Shown here piece after piece: positions 9,907 to 17,805 of a stretch of DNA of 64,000 bases. The number at the start of each line of letters is the position of its first letter. The first letter of the stretch is position 1. A program made the position numbers and the translations under genes. Origin of the DNA: Edaphobacter aggregans DSM 19364 (GTDB lineage Bacteria > Acidobacteriota > Terriglobia > Terriglobales > Acidobacteriaceae); assembly GCF_000745965.1 (NCBI RefSeq), contig NZ_KN050790.1, positions 21,084 through 85,083 on the forward strand, written 5' to 3'. Under the pieces are notes generated by a model, which did not search any database, was not told where the DNA came from, and saw nothing but the letters and a program-made list of their open reading frames with translations.

Positions 9907-9934
9907 GCGAGGACAGATACGCGAGGACAGATAT
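9907..9934 (+). repeat. Tandem 14-bp repeat before small exported protein gene
   Basis: Two adjoining copies of GCGAGGACAGATA(C/T), at 9907-9920 and 9921-9934, end directly before the ribosome binding region of the next gene. They differ only in the last base. The repeat may be a recent slippage duplication in the 5' leader or a regulatory element. Confidence 0.7.
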
Positions 9935-9949
9935 ATGAGGAGAGGATTG

Positions 9950-10234
9950 ATGAGGCTTTATTCCCGTTTCACACTTGCCGTTATTCTTGCGGCAGGCATT
10001 GGAGCCAACGCGCAGGATGTTGCGTCGGATACCAGCAAGGCAGCAAAGGAAACGGGCCATGCAACTGCAAAAGCGGCGCAGGCCACCGAACACGGCACTG
10101 AAAAAGCAGTCGAAAAAACATCAAGTGCTACTGGGCACGCTGTCAAGAAGACCGCGCACGGCATTAAAAAGGGCGTGAAAGGCACTGCCCACGAGCTGAA
10201 GGGAGACGAAAGCAAGCCCGAGACGCCCAAATAG
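9950..10234 (+). CDS. Small exported protein with five 11-residue repeats (LEA-like)
   Basis: A 94-residue protein. ATG 9950 is preceded by GAGGAGAGG at good spacing; ATG 9935 is an alternative. Residues 1-23 are a clear signal peptide (RFTLAVILAAGIGANA). The rest consists of five contiguous 11-residue units: AKETGHATAKA, AQATEHGTEKA, VEKTSSATGHA, VKKTAHGIKKG, VKGTAHELKGD. Thr is fixed at position 4 and His recurs at position 6. Eleven-residue amphipathic repeats rich in Ala, Lys, Thr and Glu are the hallmark of group 3 LEA and related desiccation or membrane-protecting proteins. A protective periplasmic role is an inference; no family was recognised with certainty. Confidence 0.72.
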   Translation: MRLYSRFTLAVILAAGIGANAQDVASDTSKAAKETGHATAKAAQATEHGTEKAVEKTSSATGHAVKKTAHGIKKGVKGTAHELKGDESKPETPK

Positions 10235-10721
10235 CCGCCTTCAACGCAGCTCGGCCCTTTGTTTGCGTTCTCTATAAACGAAAGAGAAACACAGAAGGCC
10301 TTCAGTCCAGGCCGGAATGCTACGCTCAACCCAGCATGCGTCCCCGGCCTGAATGTTTTCTCTGTGGTTTTCCGGCAGGTCCTTGACTTCCTTGCATAAG
10401 TCAGCTGGCGGGGATTTCTCCGAGGCCAAATGTCAAATTGTTAGTAGTTGTCAGCCGGCTCACATCGGCGGCCGATATCGCGCGCTCGGCGCCGAGTGCT
10501 TTCGATTTACTGTGCCGATCTCATTGAGCTTGCTCCCGTAACGGCATTGGCCACTGGCTTGCACGATTCCAAGCCATCGAAACTATGAGCGTCGGAGTAA
10601 AAATAGGCCACCGAACGCTGCGGGAGCGGCGCTTTGCGGCGGAGTAAAGGTAGTCCACCGCGGGATCTTGGTTTCGTGAGCGGTGTTGCCTTGGCAACGT
10701 GGTTCATGGAACGCCGAAGGG
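10235..10721. other. Stretch without a recognised gene
   Basis: Lies between the LEA-like gene and an IS21 fragment. Short frames on both strands show no domain or translation signal. Nothing further seen. Confidence 0.4.
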
Positions 10722-11040
10722 ATGTTCCGAGTGGAGATTTACGGTCGTGTACGTCGAGCGGTTCGTGTTGAGGGTCGGAGTCAGCGTGCGGTGGCCCCGG
10801 GAGTTTGGGCTGTCGCGAGAGACAGTGCGGAAGATGCTCGAGTACGCGGTGCCGCCAGGCTACCAGCGCCAACAGCCGATCAAGCGGCCCAAGCTGGGGC
10901 CGTGGCTAGGCGTGATCGGCGCCATTCTTGCAGACGACAAGCAGAGGCCGGTGAAGCAGCGGCACACGGCCAAGCGGATCTTCGATCGGCTCAAGGACGA
11001 GCACGACTTCACGGGCGGCTACACGCCGCTCCGCTCGCAG
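10722..11040 (+). pseudogene. IS21-family transposase (IstA) N-terminal fragment
   Basis: The first frame reads MFRVEIYGRVRRAVRVEGRS, then after a frameshift near 10795 EFGLSRETVRKMLEYAVPPG, followed by RPKLGPWLGVIGAILADDK and KQRHTAKRIFDRLKDEHDF. This is the N-terminal helix-turn-helix and linker of IstA transposases. The catalytic DDE domain and the istB helper are missing; the match ends near 11040 just before a tyrosine recombinase scrap on the other strand. Confidence 0.8.
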
Positions 11041-11069
11041 GCTGGCAGCTGTCCGTAACATGTCTCACT

Positions 11070-11310
11070 TTATGATGTTTGCTTCGCCCTAAAAGATGAC
11101 AGCATCTGAACCGCATTAAGTTTGTGCTCGGGCGCTAGATGAGCATACCGGATTGTCATCTTTATATCCTTGTGGCCAGCTAGCTCTTGCACTGTCCGGA
11201 GGTCCACTCCCGCCATCACCAGCCTAGAGATAAATGTATGTCGAAGGACATGCCGATACGCACTTTTTCGTCGGTACCGTCCATCAATATCCTGGAACCT
11301 GGATCATCAT
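11070..11310 (-). pseudogene. Tyrosine recombinase (phage-type integrase), C-terminal fragment
   Basis: Reading the minus strand to the stop at 11070 gives YRHVLRHTFISRLVMAGVD, then LRTVQELAGHKDIKMTIRY and AHLAPEHKLNAVQML. These hold the last catalytic signatures of the family: RHTF, GHKD and the nucleophile Tyr in RYAHL. The N-terminal arm- and core-binding domains and first catalytic Arg are absent (stop codons upstream near 11310). It is the tail of an integrase, probably from an element that brought the neighbouring genes. Confidence 0.82.
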
Positions 11311-11370
11311 TGGCTTGTTTTATCCTCCTCACTCAGCGAAAGGAGCATCGTTGTTCGACACTCAACTCCT

Positions 11371-11799
11371 ATGAACGAAGAGGAACGCTGGCATCTGTTG
11401 GTTGTACTTGACGATGAACTCCTCACCGGCGGAGTGATCCTCTCTGAGTGGTGTTCGTTTATAACGCGAGAAGCGGACACCGCCTTTGCCAAAGGCGCGT
11501 ATTTGGCATCAATCCTTGCCTCAGTGTCCGCAATCGAAACTCATCTTAGGTCGGAAAACATGCAAACTGGGAGGAAGCGACTTGTTGAACTGATTGATTC
11601 AGCGGGACTGAAACCTGAACTCGCTCAGGACCTCCACAAACTGCGTAGATACCGCAACAAATGGGTTCACGTTGAAGCTCCCTGGGATGATGAAGCTCTT
11701 GTTGAAGATCCTGGTCGATACGAAAAGGAGTTGGAGGAGATGGCCTTTGTCGCGGTAAAGGCATTACGACAGACGATCTATTTTTACCAGTGGGTCTAG
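11371..11799 (+). CDS. Small HEPN-like protein (DUF4145 type)
   Basis: A 142-residue, helix-rich protein. An upstream extension exists but this ATG is the first one inside the conserved-looking part. It carries LRRYRNKWVH at residues 91-100, which fits the HEPN ribonuclease motif Rx4-6H with a polar residue after Arg (Arg95-Asn96...His100). HEPN proteins include toxin RNases and RNA-cutting subunits in defence systems; DUF4145 members often show such a motif without a known target. It stands alone between an integrase scrap and a nuclease-like gene pair. No antitoxin-like nucleotidyltransferase gene is next to it, so a toxin role is unproved. Confidence 0.5.
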   Translation: MNEEERWHLLVVLDDELLTGGVILSEWCSFITREADTAFAKGAYLASILASVSAIETHLRSENMQTGRKRLVELIDSAGLKPELAQDLHKLRRYRNKWVHVEAPWDDEALVEDPGRYEKELEEMAFVAVKALRQTIYFYQWV

Positions 11800-12232
11800 C
11801 GATCCCGTGGCCCGTGTATGCTCGATACTCATCCCAACTCGATTCAGCGTCGTTTCGAAATCAGAGGGACGACAGGCGGATGGCTGCGGGTATCCTCGGC
11901 ACCGAATCCATTGTGTGGGCCGGCCTTCGCCAATACTATGGAGCCGGAGAACCCATAGGAGCTTCCTTCATCTTCTCCAGACACTGCATCGCACAAGCTG
12001 CCTTCTTCGTGTATTGCCCGACGAAGAACTCAAATCGCAACTCATCTTCCGAAGACAACATGACCCAGCAACAAACCAGCCTCTTCGATAGCCACTGAGA
12101 AAGATAGCTTGATGGGCCAGCAATCGATACAGGGCTCACCTCGTCTCAACTTCCCATAAGCCGACTCGCCGGGACTAATCCGTACACGTCGGCCAGCGCC
12201 CGGGTGCAAGCGCTTCCGCTATTCTCATATCT
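11800..12232. other. Gap between HEPN gene and nuclease-like gene
   Basis: A 430-base stretch with overlapping short frames on both strands (for example plus 11790-12098, minus 11936-12139). None has a recognisable domain. Frame breaks suggest old coding sequence, but I cannot identify it. Confidence 0.4.
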
Positions 12233-13255
12233 ATGCCTGACGATCTAAAGGGACTTAGTCGTGAAGATGTTTGCCGCTTGATTATGAAGACGCCTCTCTG
12301 GAATGGGGCGGAGTGGCATTGGTTCGGATTTCACTTCACGTTTCTCTTAGATCCTCGTGCCGAACATCCCTTCGCCAGAGCGATCATCGATGCCCTCGTT
12401 GTCTGCGACACGGCCATGCCTGGTTATGCTGAGGCCTTCATCGAAAGGTTGGCTTCTGTTCGTGGTAAGGAGAGATTTACTCCTCACTACGAACAACTTA
12501 TGCAGATCGTCGCGGAGCTACACGTAATAACACAGATGGTTCGCTTCGATTGGCCAGGAGGCGCGCACTTCATCATGGAGCCCACCCCGGAGGGAAGCAA
12601 GAAGAACCCCGAGATTACGATCCAACATCAAGGATTCACCTATGGCGTTGAGGTAAAGGCACCCTCGCTGCTGGCGCATATCAAGGCTCGCAACGAGAAT
12701 TCGACCCAATTACCTGGTCGTATGCCATCCGAGATGGTCGAGCAGGTGAAGAGAGAGGGTGAGGCGATGACGTTGCCCAGGGACAATCCGGTCAAGGACT
12801 TTTTGGTCAGCGCCGACGCCAAATTCGAGCATTTCAAAGTGGCGGATGCGAATTTCATCGGGGTTCTCGTAATCGTATGGGACGACTTTATCTATGAGCC
12901 GATTAGTTCGTTGATCTCTGAATCGGCAGGTCTCCTAACGCCGAATTCCTTTTTTAAGGATTCCGAAGGTGTTGCCAAAACTTTTCAGCACGTAGATGGG
13001 GTGTTTCTGATCAGGAAGCTGCACCAGTTCGCTCGAGAAGCGGGAGGTCAGCCCTTGATCGATGGCTGTTCCAACGTCATGGACTATGGTCAGGAGGGAG
13101 TATTTCCGTTCAAGGTTTTCATCCAGAATACCAAGGGCGTGATGGTTCCCGAGATACTGCAGCGTTGCCTTCAGGGATTGCCGCCGACGAGCGAAATGGG
13201 CGCTGAATACACCCCAAAGGATCTAGTGTGGTGGACGGGGACTATGAATGTCTGA
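12233..13255 (+). CDS. Uncharacterised protein with PD-(D/E)XK nuclease-like core
   Basis: A 340-residue soluble protein I do not recognise by name. The centre looks like a restriction-endonuclease fold: a helix with Glu95 (QIVAELHVIT), then NPEITIQHQG with Glu127, then YGVEVKAP with Glu140-Val-Lys142, giving the E...E-x-K spacing of PD-(D/E)XK enzymes. The region after it (PVKDFLVSADAKFEHF, LVIVWDDFIYEPISSLI) resembles parts found in other nuclease-like proteins that follow the core. Its stop overlaps the start of the next gene by eight bases, so the two are translationally coupled. Location in an accessory island next to a HEPN gene suggests a defence or mobile-element function. Nuclease activity is inferred only from the motif. 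Confidence 0.55.
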   Translation: MPDDLKGLSREDVCRLIMKTPLWNGAEWHWFGFHFTFLLDPRAEHPFARAIIDALVVCDTAMPGYAEAFIERLASVRGKERFTPHYEQLMQIVAELHVITQMVRFDWPGGAHFIMEPTPEGSKKNPEITIQHQGFTYGVEVKAPSLLAHIKARNENSTQLPGRMPSEMVEQVKREGEAMTLPRDNPVKDFLVSADAKFEHFKVADANFIGVLVIVWDDFIYEPISSLISESAGLLTPNSFFKDSEGVAKTFQHVDGVFLIRKLHQFAREAGGQPLIDGCSNVMDYGQEGVFPFKVFIQNTKGVMVPEILQRCLQGLPPTSEMGAEYTPKDLVWWTGTMNV

Positions 13256-14072
13256 CACCAGCGCTCTTTACTTCAGCGTACGAGGGCGCGAGTCTCTACT
13301 GAGCTCATTGGCAGCCGGATGCTGCGACGATCATCTCGTCCTTTATGAAGAATTGAACACCTATCATGACATCGGAATGCATGGGGAGCGGCTGATGCGA
13401 AGTGATCTGTTCCTGAGGGCCATTGATGACGCAGACGCTGTTCGCATCGCATTCGAGCTCGTCGACCTGCTAAGCGGAGTCGTGATGCTGTCATTGAGCG
13501 ACGCTCTGAGAGATGTTACGGTCACTCCCGAGAGCCTGTTTTCTAGCAATACTGCCCCGACAAAGCTTGAACTTCCTCTGCCTAACCGCGAGCCGGCACT
13601 CCGCCTTACCGGAGCGTTTCGAGATAAAAGCAATATTCCGATCCCGCACTACGTGGAACCGAAATTCGGGTTGTTCCGACGGGTATTCCCGGAGCAGGGC
13701 TCGATGAATGATGGCTCTTCACTCTGTAGGGTATCGCGATTGTTTCGTCTCGCAGCAATCGACCTAGGTATCTACATATTGCTCAAGCTCTTCGCTATGG
13801 AGATCAACTGGGTAACCCTCTACAAAATTCTAGAAACGCTGGAGACACTGATGAAAGGTGACGGATTCGTATCTCCGATATTGAAGCCGGAGAGAGATGC
13901 TCTCACAAATGCCGCGAACAACTTCAGTCTGACCAATCTCTCTGCGCGACATGGTTTCAAGCCCGTCGGTAAACCCAACAAGACCAAAGTCGCAACTCTT
14001 CAGGAAGGCCTTGTCACTCTGCAGAAGGCCACGAACGCCTACGCCACATTCAAGCTCATCGCCGCAAAATAG
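13248..14072 (+). CDS. Uncharacterised ARHG-motif protein, partner of nuclease-like gene
   Basis: A 274-residue protein beginning inside the end of the previous gene. The N-terminal half has no recognised domain. A hydrophobic stretch (AAIDLGIYILLKLFAMEI, about 169-186) could be a buried helix or one membrane segment. The C-terminal part reads NNFSLTNLSARHGFKPV (residues 224-240) followed by a helix. I recall a similar Asn-rich turn plus ARHG/SRHG at the C-terminus of several uncharacterised proteins in accessory regions. The conserved His suggests a functional site. The tight overlap implies a complex or dosage link with the nuclease-like protein. Confidence 0.5.
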   Translation: MSDTSALYFSVRGRESLLSSLAAGCCDDHLVLYEELNTYHDIGMHGERLMRSDLFLRAIDDADAVRIAFELVDLLSGVVMLSLSDALRDVTVTPESLFSSNTAPTKLELPLPNREPALRLTGAFRDKSNIPIPHYVEPKFGLFRRVFPEQGSMNDGSSLCRVSRLFRLAAIDLGIYILLKLFAMEINWVTLYKILETLETLMKGDGFVSPILKPERDALTNAANNFSLTNLSARHGFKPVGKPNKTKVATLQEGLVTLQKATNAYATFKLIAAK

Positions 14073-14197
14073 GACGCTGCCAAATCGGGGGGTTGTCTCG
14101 TCTTCAAATTCGGACGGTTGCGTGAATCTTTTTCCGCGGTTACGGCGCAGGATTACCTCGGAGGCAGATCGGTACTCATAGACGCTCTCGCGTTCAC

Positions 14198-16084
14198 TCA
14201 TATCGCCAACACATACCGCGCGAGCGGGCCGACTCGCGCCAGCGTCTCTGGCCGCATGCGAGCAGGTAAATGGATCCCAGAGCGAACTTCGCGCCTGACG
14301 AAATAGCCTTGTATCGAGCGTCGAGCCTCATTAGTTGCGTTCGCCGTATGGCCGTGCCACACCGACCCATTGAAGATGATCAACGAACCTGCTCGACCAC
14401 AGGCCAACACCTGACCGTCATAATCGGCTTGGAGGTCACGCACGACCTCCTCCGGCACTTCCGGCCACATATGCGAAGTCGGCACAAAACGGGTAGCGCC
14501 GTTGTCAGGTCGAAAGTCATCGATCATCAGAATGAAGCCGACCATCGGCAAATCTTCCGAGTCGCGCTTGATGTCGACATGGAGGTCTTGTGCAGCAGAG
14601 CCCTGTCGCAGAGTTCTGCCAAGAGTTGTGCTGAGCTTAAACGGCGCTCCGATGACGTGACAACATGCCTCAAGAAGGGGAGGGTAAGTATAAAGGTCAT
14701 CAAACTCCGCGCCACGATTGACGAAGTCGTACATGCGCGTCGTGGTGCGGGCCTCCTTCCCGTCCGCTTCGTTCCCAGACTGCATGGCCGCATCGTACGC
14801 GGCGGCAAACTGCGGCAGGCGTTCGGTCGACACCGGACCAGAAATCACAACGAAGCCGATATCCCGCAACTCCTTGGCTGCGAGTGCAGGCAATTGGCCG
14901 CCTGCACTGATCGTGCCGAACCATTCATCCATCTGATCTCCTTGTGTAACTTCATATCGACAGTCCTGCACAGGCTTCTGGACAAAAAGAGGCGAAATCG
15001 GGTCATCGGCGGTTTGAAAGTTACTGAGGCCTACCCCAACCAACCGGAAGAGCTGCTTTGGTCCCAACTCAACCCGTTCGCGCAGCGCGAGTGCGATATC
15101 TGTAAGTTCGTCGCAGGATGAGGGGGGAGCCGGAAGCGTGAGGCTTCGCGTGAGGCTATTGAACTCTTTCGTCTTCAGCTTCAGAACCACCGTCTTCGCT
15201 GCCCGCGCATTGCCGTGCGAGGATTTCCAAACTTTCTCAGCCAGACGACGAATTTGGGACTCAGTGTCCACCAGCGGAATGTCTTCGGGAAAGGCGTCTT
15301 CGGCAGAAATGGACTTGCTGACTCGGTTCGGCACGACGGGATTGTGGTCAATACCGCGGGCGAGTTGATATAGGCGCAGGCCATAGCTTCCGAAGTGATC
15401 TTCAAGCGTGGACAATTCAAAGGCATAAAGATCGCCGACGGTTGCGATTCCAACTGCCTTCATGCGGCTCTCTGTGACCTGCCCCACTCCAGGGATACGA
15501 CCCACCGGCAGCGGGAGAAGAAAGCTCTGTACTTCGTGCGGCTGAATGACGAACAAGCCATTGGGCTTTTTCCAATCGGATGCGATCTTCGCCAGAAATT
15601 TGTTGGGTGCCACGCCTGCGGAAGCCGTAAGGTTCAACTCTTCGCATATCTGCTGACGAATCATCTTCGCGACGCGCGTCGCGGTCGGAAGCTGCATCTT
15701 GTTCTCGGTCACGTCGAGATACGCTTCATCGAGAGACAACGGCTCGATGAGGTCCGTATGCCGCTGAAAAATTGCGCGCACAGCAGACGAGGCGGCTTTG
15801 TAACGCACGAAATCAGGAGGAATGAAGATCGCTTCAGGGCAAAGTCGCTCGGCGCGCACCGCCGGCATCGCGGATCGGACGCCGTAACGTCGGGCCTCAT
15901 ATGAGGCGGCGCAGACCACCGAACGGTTGCCGCGCCACGCGACCACGACCGGCTTACCGCGAAGCGCTGGATTGTCTCGTTGTTCTACCGAGGCGTAGAA
16001 CGCATCCATATCCACATGAACGATCTTGTGAAGGGGAGCAGAGGTGTCATCGGCGGCTACGTATTGGGCGTCGAGTGCTGTCAT
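14198..16084 (-). CDS. DNA polymerase IV fused to PhyH-type 2OG-Fe(II) dioxygenase
   Basis: One open frame of 628 residues. Residues about 20-370 are a full Y-family polymerase of DinB type: HVDMDAFYASVE (Asp25), SLDEAYLDVT (Asp119-Glu120), the helix-hairpin-helix IPGVGQVTESRMKAVG, and a little-finger domain. Residues 385-628 look like a phytanoyl-CoA dioxygenase-like domain: the iron-binding HVD (His502, Asp504), the distal WHGHTAN (His577), and an Arg pair (588-589) where 2-oxoglutarate would bind. An internal ATG at 14932 has AAGGAG just before it, so the second domain may also be translated alone. A start further inside the 20-residue N-terminal tail is possible. DinB does error-prone lesion bypass. 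Such a fusion is unfamiliar to me; it may be real or a stop-loss joining two genes. Confidence 0.85.
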   Translation of the reverse strand: MTALDAQYVAADDTSAPLHKIVHVDMDAFYASVEQRDNPALRGKPVVVAWRGNRSVVCAASYEARRYGVRSAMPAVRAERLCPEAIFIPPDFVRYKAASSAVRAIFQRHTDLIEPLSLDEAYLDVTENKMQLPTATRVAKMIRQQICEELNLTASAGVAPNKFLAKIASDWKKPNGLFVIQPHEVQSFLLPLPVGRIPGVGQVTESRMKAVGIATVGDLYAFELSTLEDHFGSYGLRLYQLARGIDHNPVVPNRVSKSISAEDAFPEDIPLVDTESQIRRLAEKVWKSSHGNARAAKTVVLKLKTKEFNSLTRSLTLPAPPSSCDELTDIALALRERVELGPKQLFRLVGVGLSNFQTADDPISPLFVQKPVQDCRYEVTQGDQMDEWFGTISAGGQLPALAAKELRDIGFVVISGPVSTERLPQFAAAYDAAMQSGNEADGKEARTTTRMYDFVNRGAEFDDLYTYPPLLEACCHVIGAPFKLSTTLGRTLRQGSAAQDLHVDIKRDSEDLPMVGFILMIDDFRPDNGATRFVPTSHMWPEVPEEVVRDLQADYDGQVLACGRAGSLIIFNGSVWHGHTANATNEARRSIQGYFVRREVRSGIHLPARMRPETLARVGPLARYVLAI

Positions 16085-16104
16085 CGTTCCGCAAATGCTG
16101 CACG

Positions 16105-16263
16105 CTACACCTTGCAGTCTTCACACGTCGCGCAATGCTCTGTGAAAGCGTCCCACTCCGGGATGCCGTCGAATGCGGATGTACTGAGGTCGACAAAGTC
16201 CTGCGCCTGCAGAAAGGCGTAATCGTTGGGACGTGCCTCTTCAAATCGGTGCAGCAAATCCAT
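16105..16263 (-). CDS. Small Cys-rich hypothetical protein upstream of dinB fusion
   Basis: A 52-residue product if begun at ATG 16263; the frame is open to 16365. It reads MDLLHRFEEARPNDYAFLQA, later FVDLSTSAFDGIPEWDAF, and ends THC-type HCATCEDCKV. The final Cys-x2-Cys-x2-Cys cluster with His could bind a metal. It lies 20 bases upstream of the polymerase fusion on the same strand, so the two may share a transcript. I do not recognise the family. Confidence 0.45.
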   Translation of the reverse strand: MDLLHRFEEARPNDYAFLQAQDFVDLSTSAFDGIPEWDAFTEHCATCEDCKV

Positions 16264-16365
16264 CCCAGCAGGACAAGCAGGAAGGTCATTGCCTGTCCAT
16301 ACCGGACAGGTTGATTTTTGAGGTTGTCGAGTCAGCGAAATCACCTCGCATCCATTCAACCACAT

Positions 16366-16558
16366 TCGCCTCTTATTCGCCTAGCTGTTTCATCCAGACC
16401 TGACGCTTCCCGGTAGTCTCGGAGGAGAGCTTCCCGGGGCCTTCGTGAGAGTGTTCCCCGACAATTGGGCAACAGGCTGTTGCCCGATTGCCGGGAACAT
16501 AATGAAAGAGTTTGGGCTGATCCCACACGGATCAGCCCGGTGGCCCGCTGATTGTAAA
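16366..16558. other. End region of an integrative element, noncoding
   Basis: Part of the roughly 290-base gap between the small gene and the tRNA-Ala fragment. It includes short GC-rich inverted segments near 16470-16550 (for example ACGGATCAGCCC) but no gene. Apparent frames on the minus strand are artefacts of the repeats and tRNA piece that follow. Confidence 0.4.
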
Positions 16559-16616
16559 TTTGGCAGCATTTTGGCAGCAAATATCGCCGATTGTGCCGGT
16601 TTTGCCGATTGTGCCG
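16559..16616 (+). repeat. Paired direct repeats beside tRNA-Ala fragment, possible integrase arm sites
   Basis: TTTGGCAGCA occurs twice (16559-16568 and 16570-16579). GCCGATTGTGCCG also occurs twice exactly (16586-16598 and 16604-16616). Short direct repeats a few tens of bases inside an attachment site are typical of integrase arm-binding sites. Similar GTGCCGACC and CCGATTTGGCCG words occur before the second tRNA-Ala-like repeat at 28 kb. Confidence 0.55.
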
Positions 16617-16658
16617 ACTCGTAAGTACCGTGCCGTCTACAATTTGCGGTTTGACTCG

Positions 16659-16707
16659 TTCCATGGCATGGAAGAGGTCATCGGTTCGATCCCGATCAGG
16701 TCCACCA
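16659..16707 (+). repeat. 3' fragment of tRNA-Ala(GGC), probable attachment site
   Basis: The sequence contains TTCC-ATGGCAT-GGAA, an anticodon arm with loop ATGGCAT and anticodon GGC. A variable loop, a perfect T arm (ATCGG-TTCGATC-CCGAT), an acceptor 3' strand CAGGTCC, and ACCA follow. No D arm or 5' acceptor strand exists upstream. A tRNA 3' half of this kind is what site-specific integrases leave at the far end of an integrated element. The element would lie to the left, with the repeats just inside it. Confidence 0.85.
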
Positions 16708-16835
16708 CTTCTCCGTAAACCGTTCAACAACTTAGAAGGACGTGGACTCCACGGAAGATATTTGCGGCTGTGGACACATCGGGGCCAGCCACGCTCATGT
16801 CTGCGGCCGCTGTTCGGAATCAGTGGTGTACCGGC

Positions 16836-17710
16836 TCAGTCTTCCCGGGGCTCTTCGGCGGTGCCGGGTTTCTCTTCTGCAGGACTTTGGCGATGCAATA
16901 GGGGGTCTTTGCCGAAGTAGTCATTGTACGCCACCACATTGCCATCGCCCGTCAGCCTCTTCGCCACCCAGCCCTCAGCCACATGCGCAACTGTTCCACA
17001 AGTTCCAGGCCCGCCTGGTGAGCCGTAGCGGAAGATCATGCCTGCCTTGCCCCGGCACCGTGTCTCCCTCCTTGCCTACCTGGACCCATCCGGAGAGCGG
17101 CATTGCAGAAACCGTTTGAGCAGGAGCCAGTCCGGAGCCAGATGCGGCAGCCGGCGTTGGATTTGCTGGCGGCTCCGGCGCAGGCATCGCGGCAGCTGAC
17201 GCCGGTGCGGTCCGACTGCCGGGATCGTAGGCTCCCAGGGTTGTGAGATCAGCGCGCAGGGTGAACGGGCTCATCGCGGCATCTACGGCGTTGAACCTTG
17301 GAGGATAGTACGCTAGCTGGCCTTTGAGCGGCGAGGCCCTGCCGATCGGGCTTGATCTTGCGAACGGGACGAGAGTCGTTGTGTCGATCGGAAACGCCGT
17401 GTAGGCGATGAAGTTCGCTGCCGTAAAGCCGCCGAGGTTACGATTGATCGGGTTCAGGCTCCATCCGTCGATGTAGTTGTAGGATTTTCGCCGTAAAAGT
17501 GACCAGGTTCCCATTTCCCTTCCACGCCGTGATGGAGTCCGTCTACGCGATCGGAGTCACCTAGGCGTTGCGGTCTGATCCTGCCAGCGCCGTCCAGGGA
17601 TAGCCGGACTTGCTGATCGAGGGAGTAAGGATCGAGGCTGTCTGCCCGCATGCCGACCACGAAACACACAGCGCGGCTATCACTGCCAAGAGGACCAACC
17701 TGAGCCGCAT
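16836..17710 (-). pseudogene. Decayed exported protein gene
   Basis: From ATG 17710 the minus strand encodes a lipoprotein-like signal (VLLAVIAALCVSWSACGQ) and about 30 more residues before a stop. Coding-like sequence then continues in a second frame (GWSLNPINRNLGGFTAAN, a Pro/Ala-rich linker APASAAAMPAPEPPANP, and SGWVQVGKEGD) and in a third (MIFRYGSPGGPG, ending HRQSPAEEKPGTAEEPRED). Signal, globular part, linker and C-terminus in order over three frames indicate one gene with at least two frameshifts. The family is not recognised. It lies behind the decayed GWxTD copy on the same strand. Confidence 0.5.
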
Positions 17711-17805
17711 ATTTTCTCCTGTTTGGATACTACTCAATTGCGACTCGGAGTTTCGGAGTTATGGACCGATGGATGGGGGCAATCCTGCCAGCACGCGCGT
17801 GCGGC

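Noticed and set aside
16356-16730. Minus-strand frame with GGPDRDRTDDLFHAMER
   Set aside because: It is the antisense reading of the tRNA-Ala fragment and nearby repeats; such peptides are a well-known artefact of tRNA-derived sequence.
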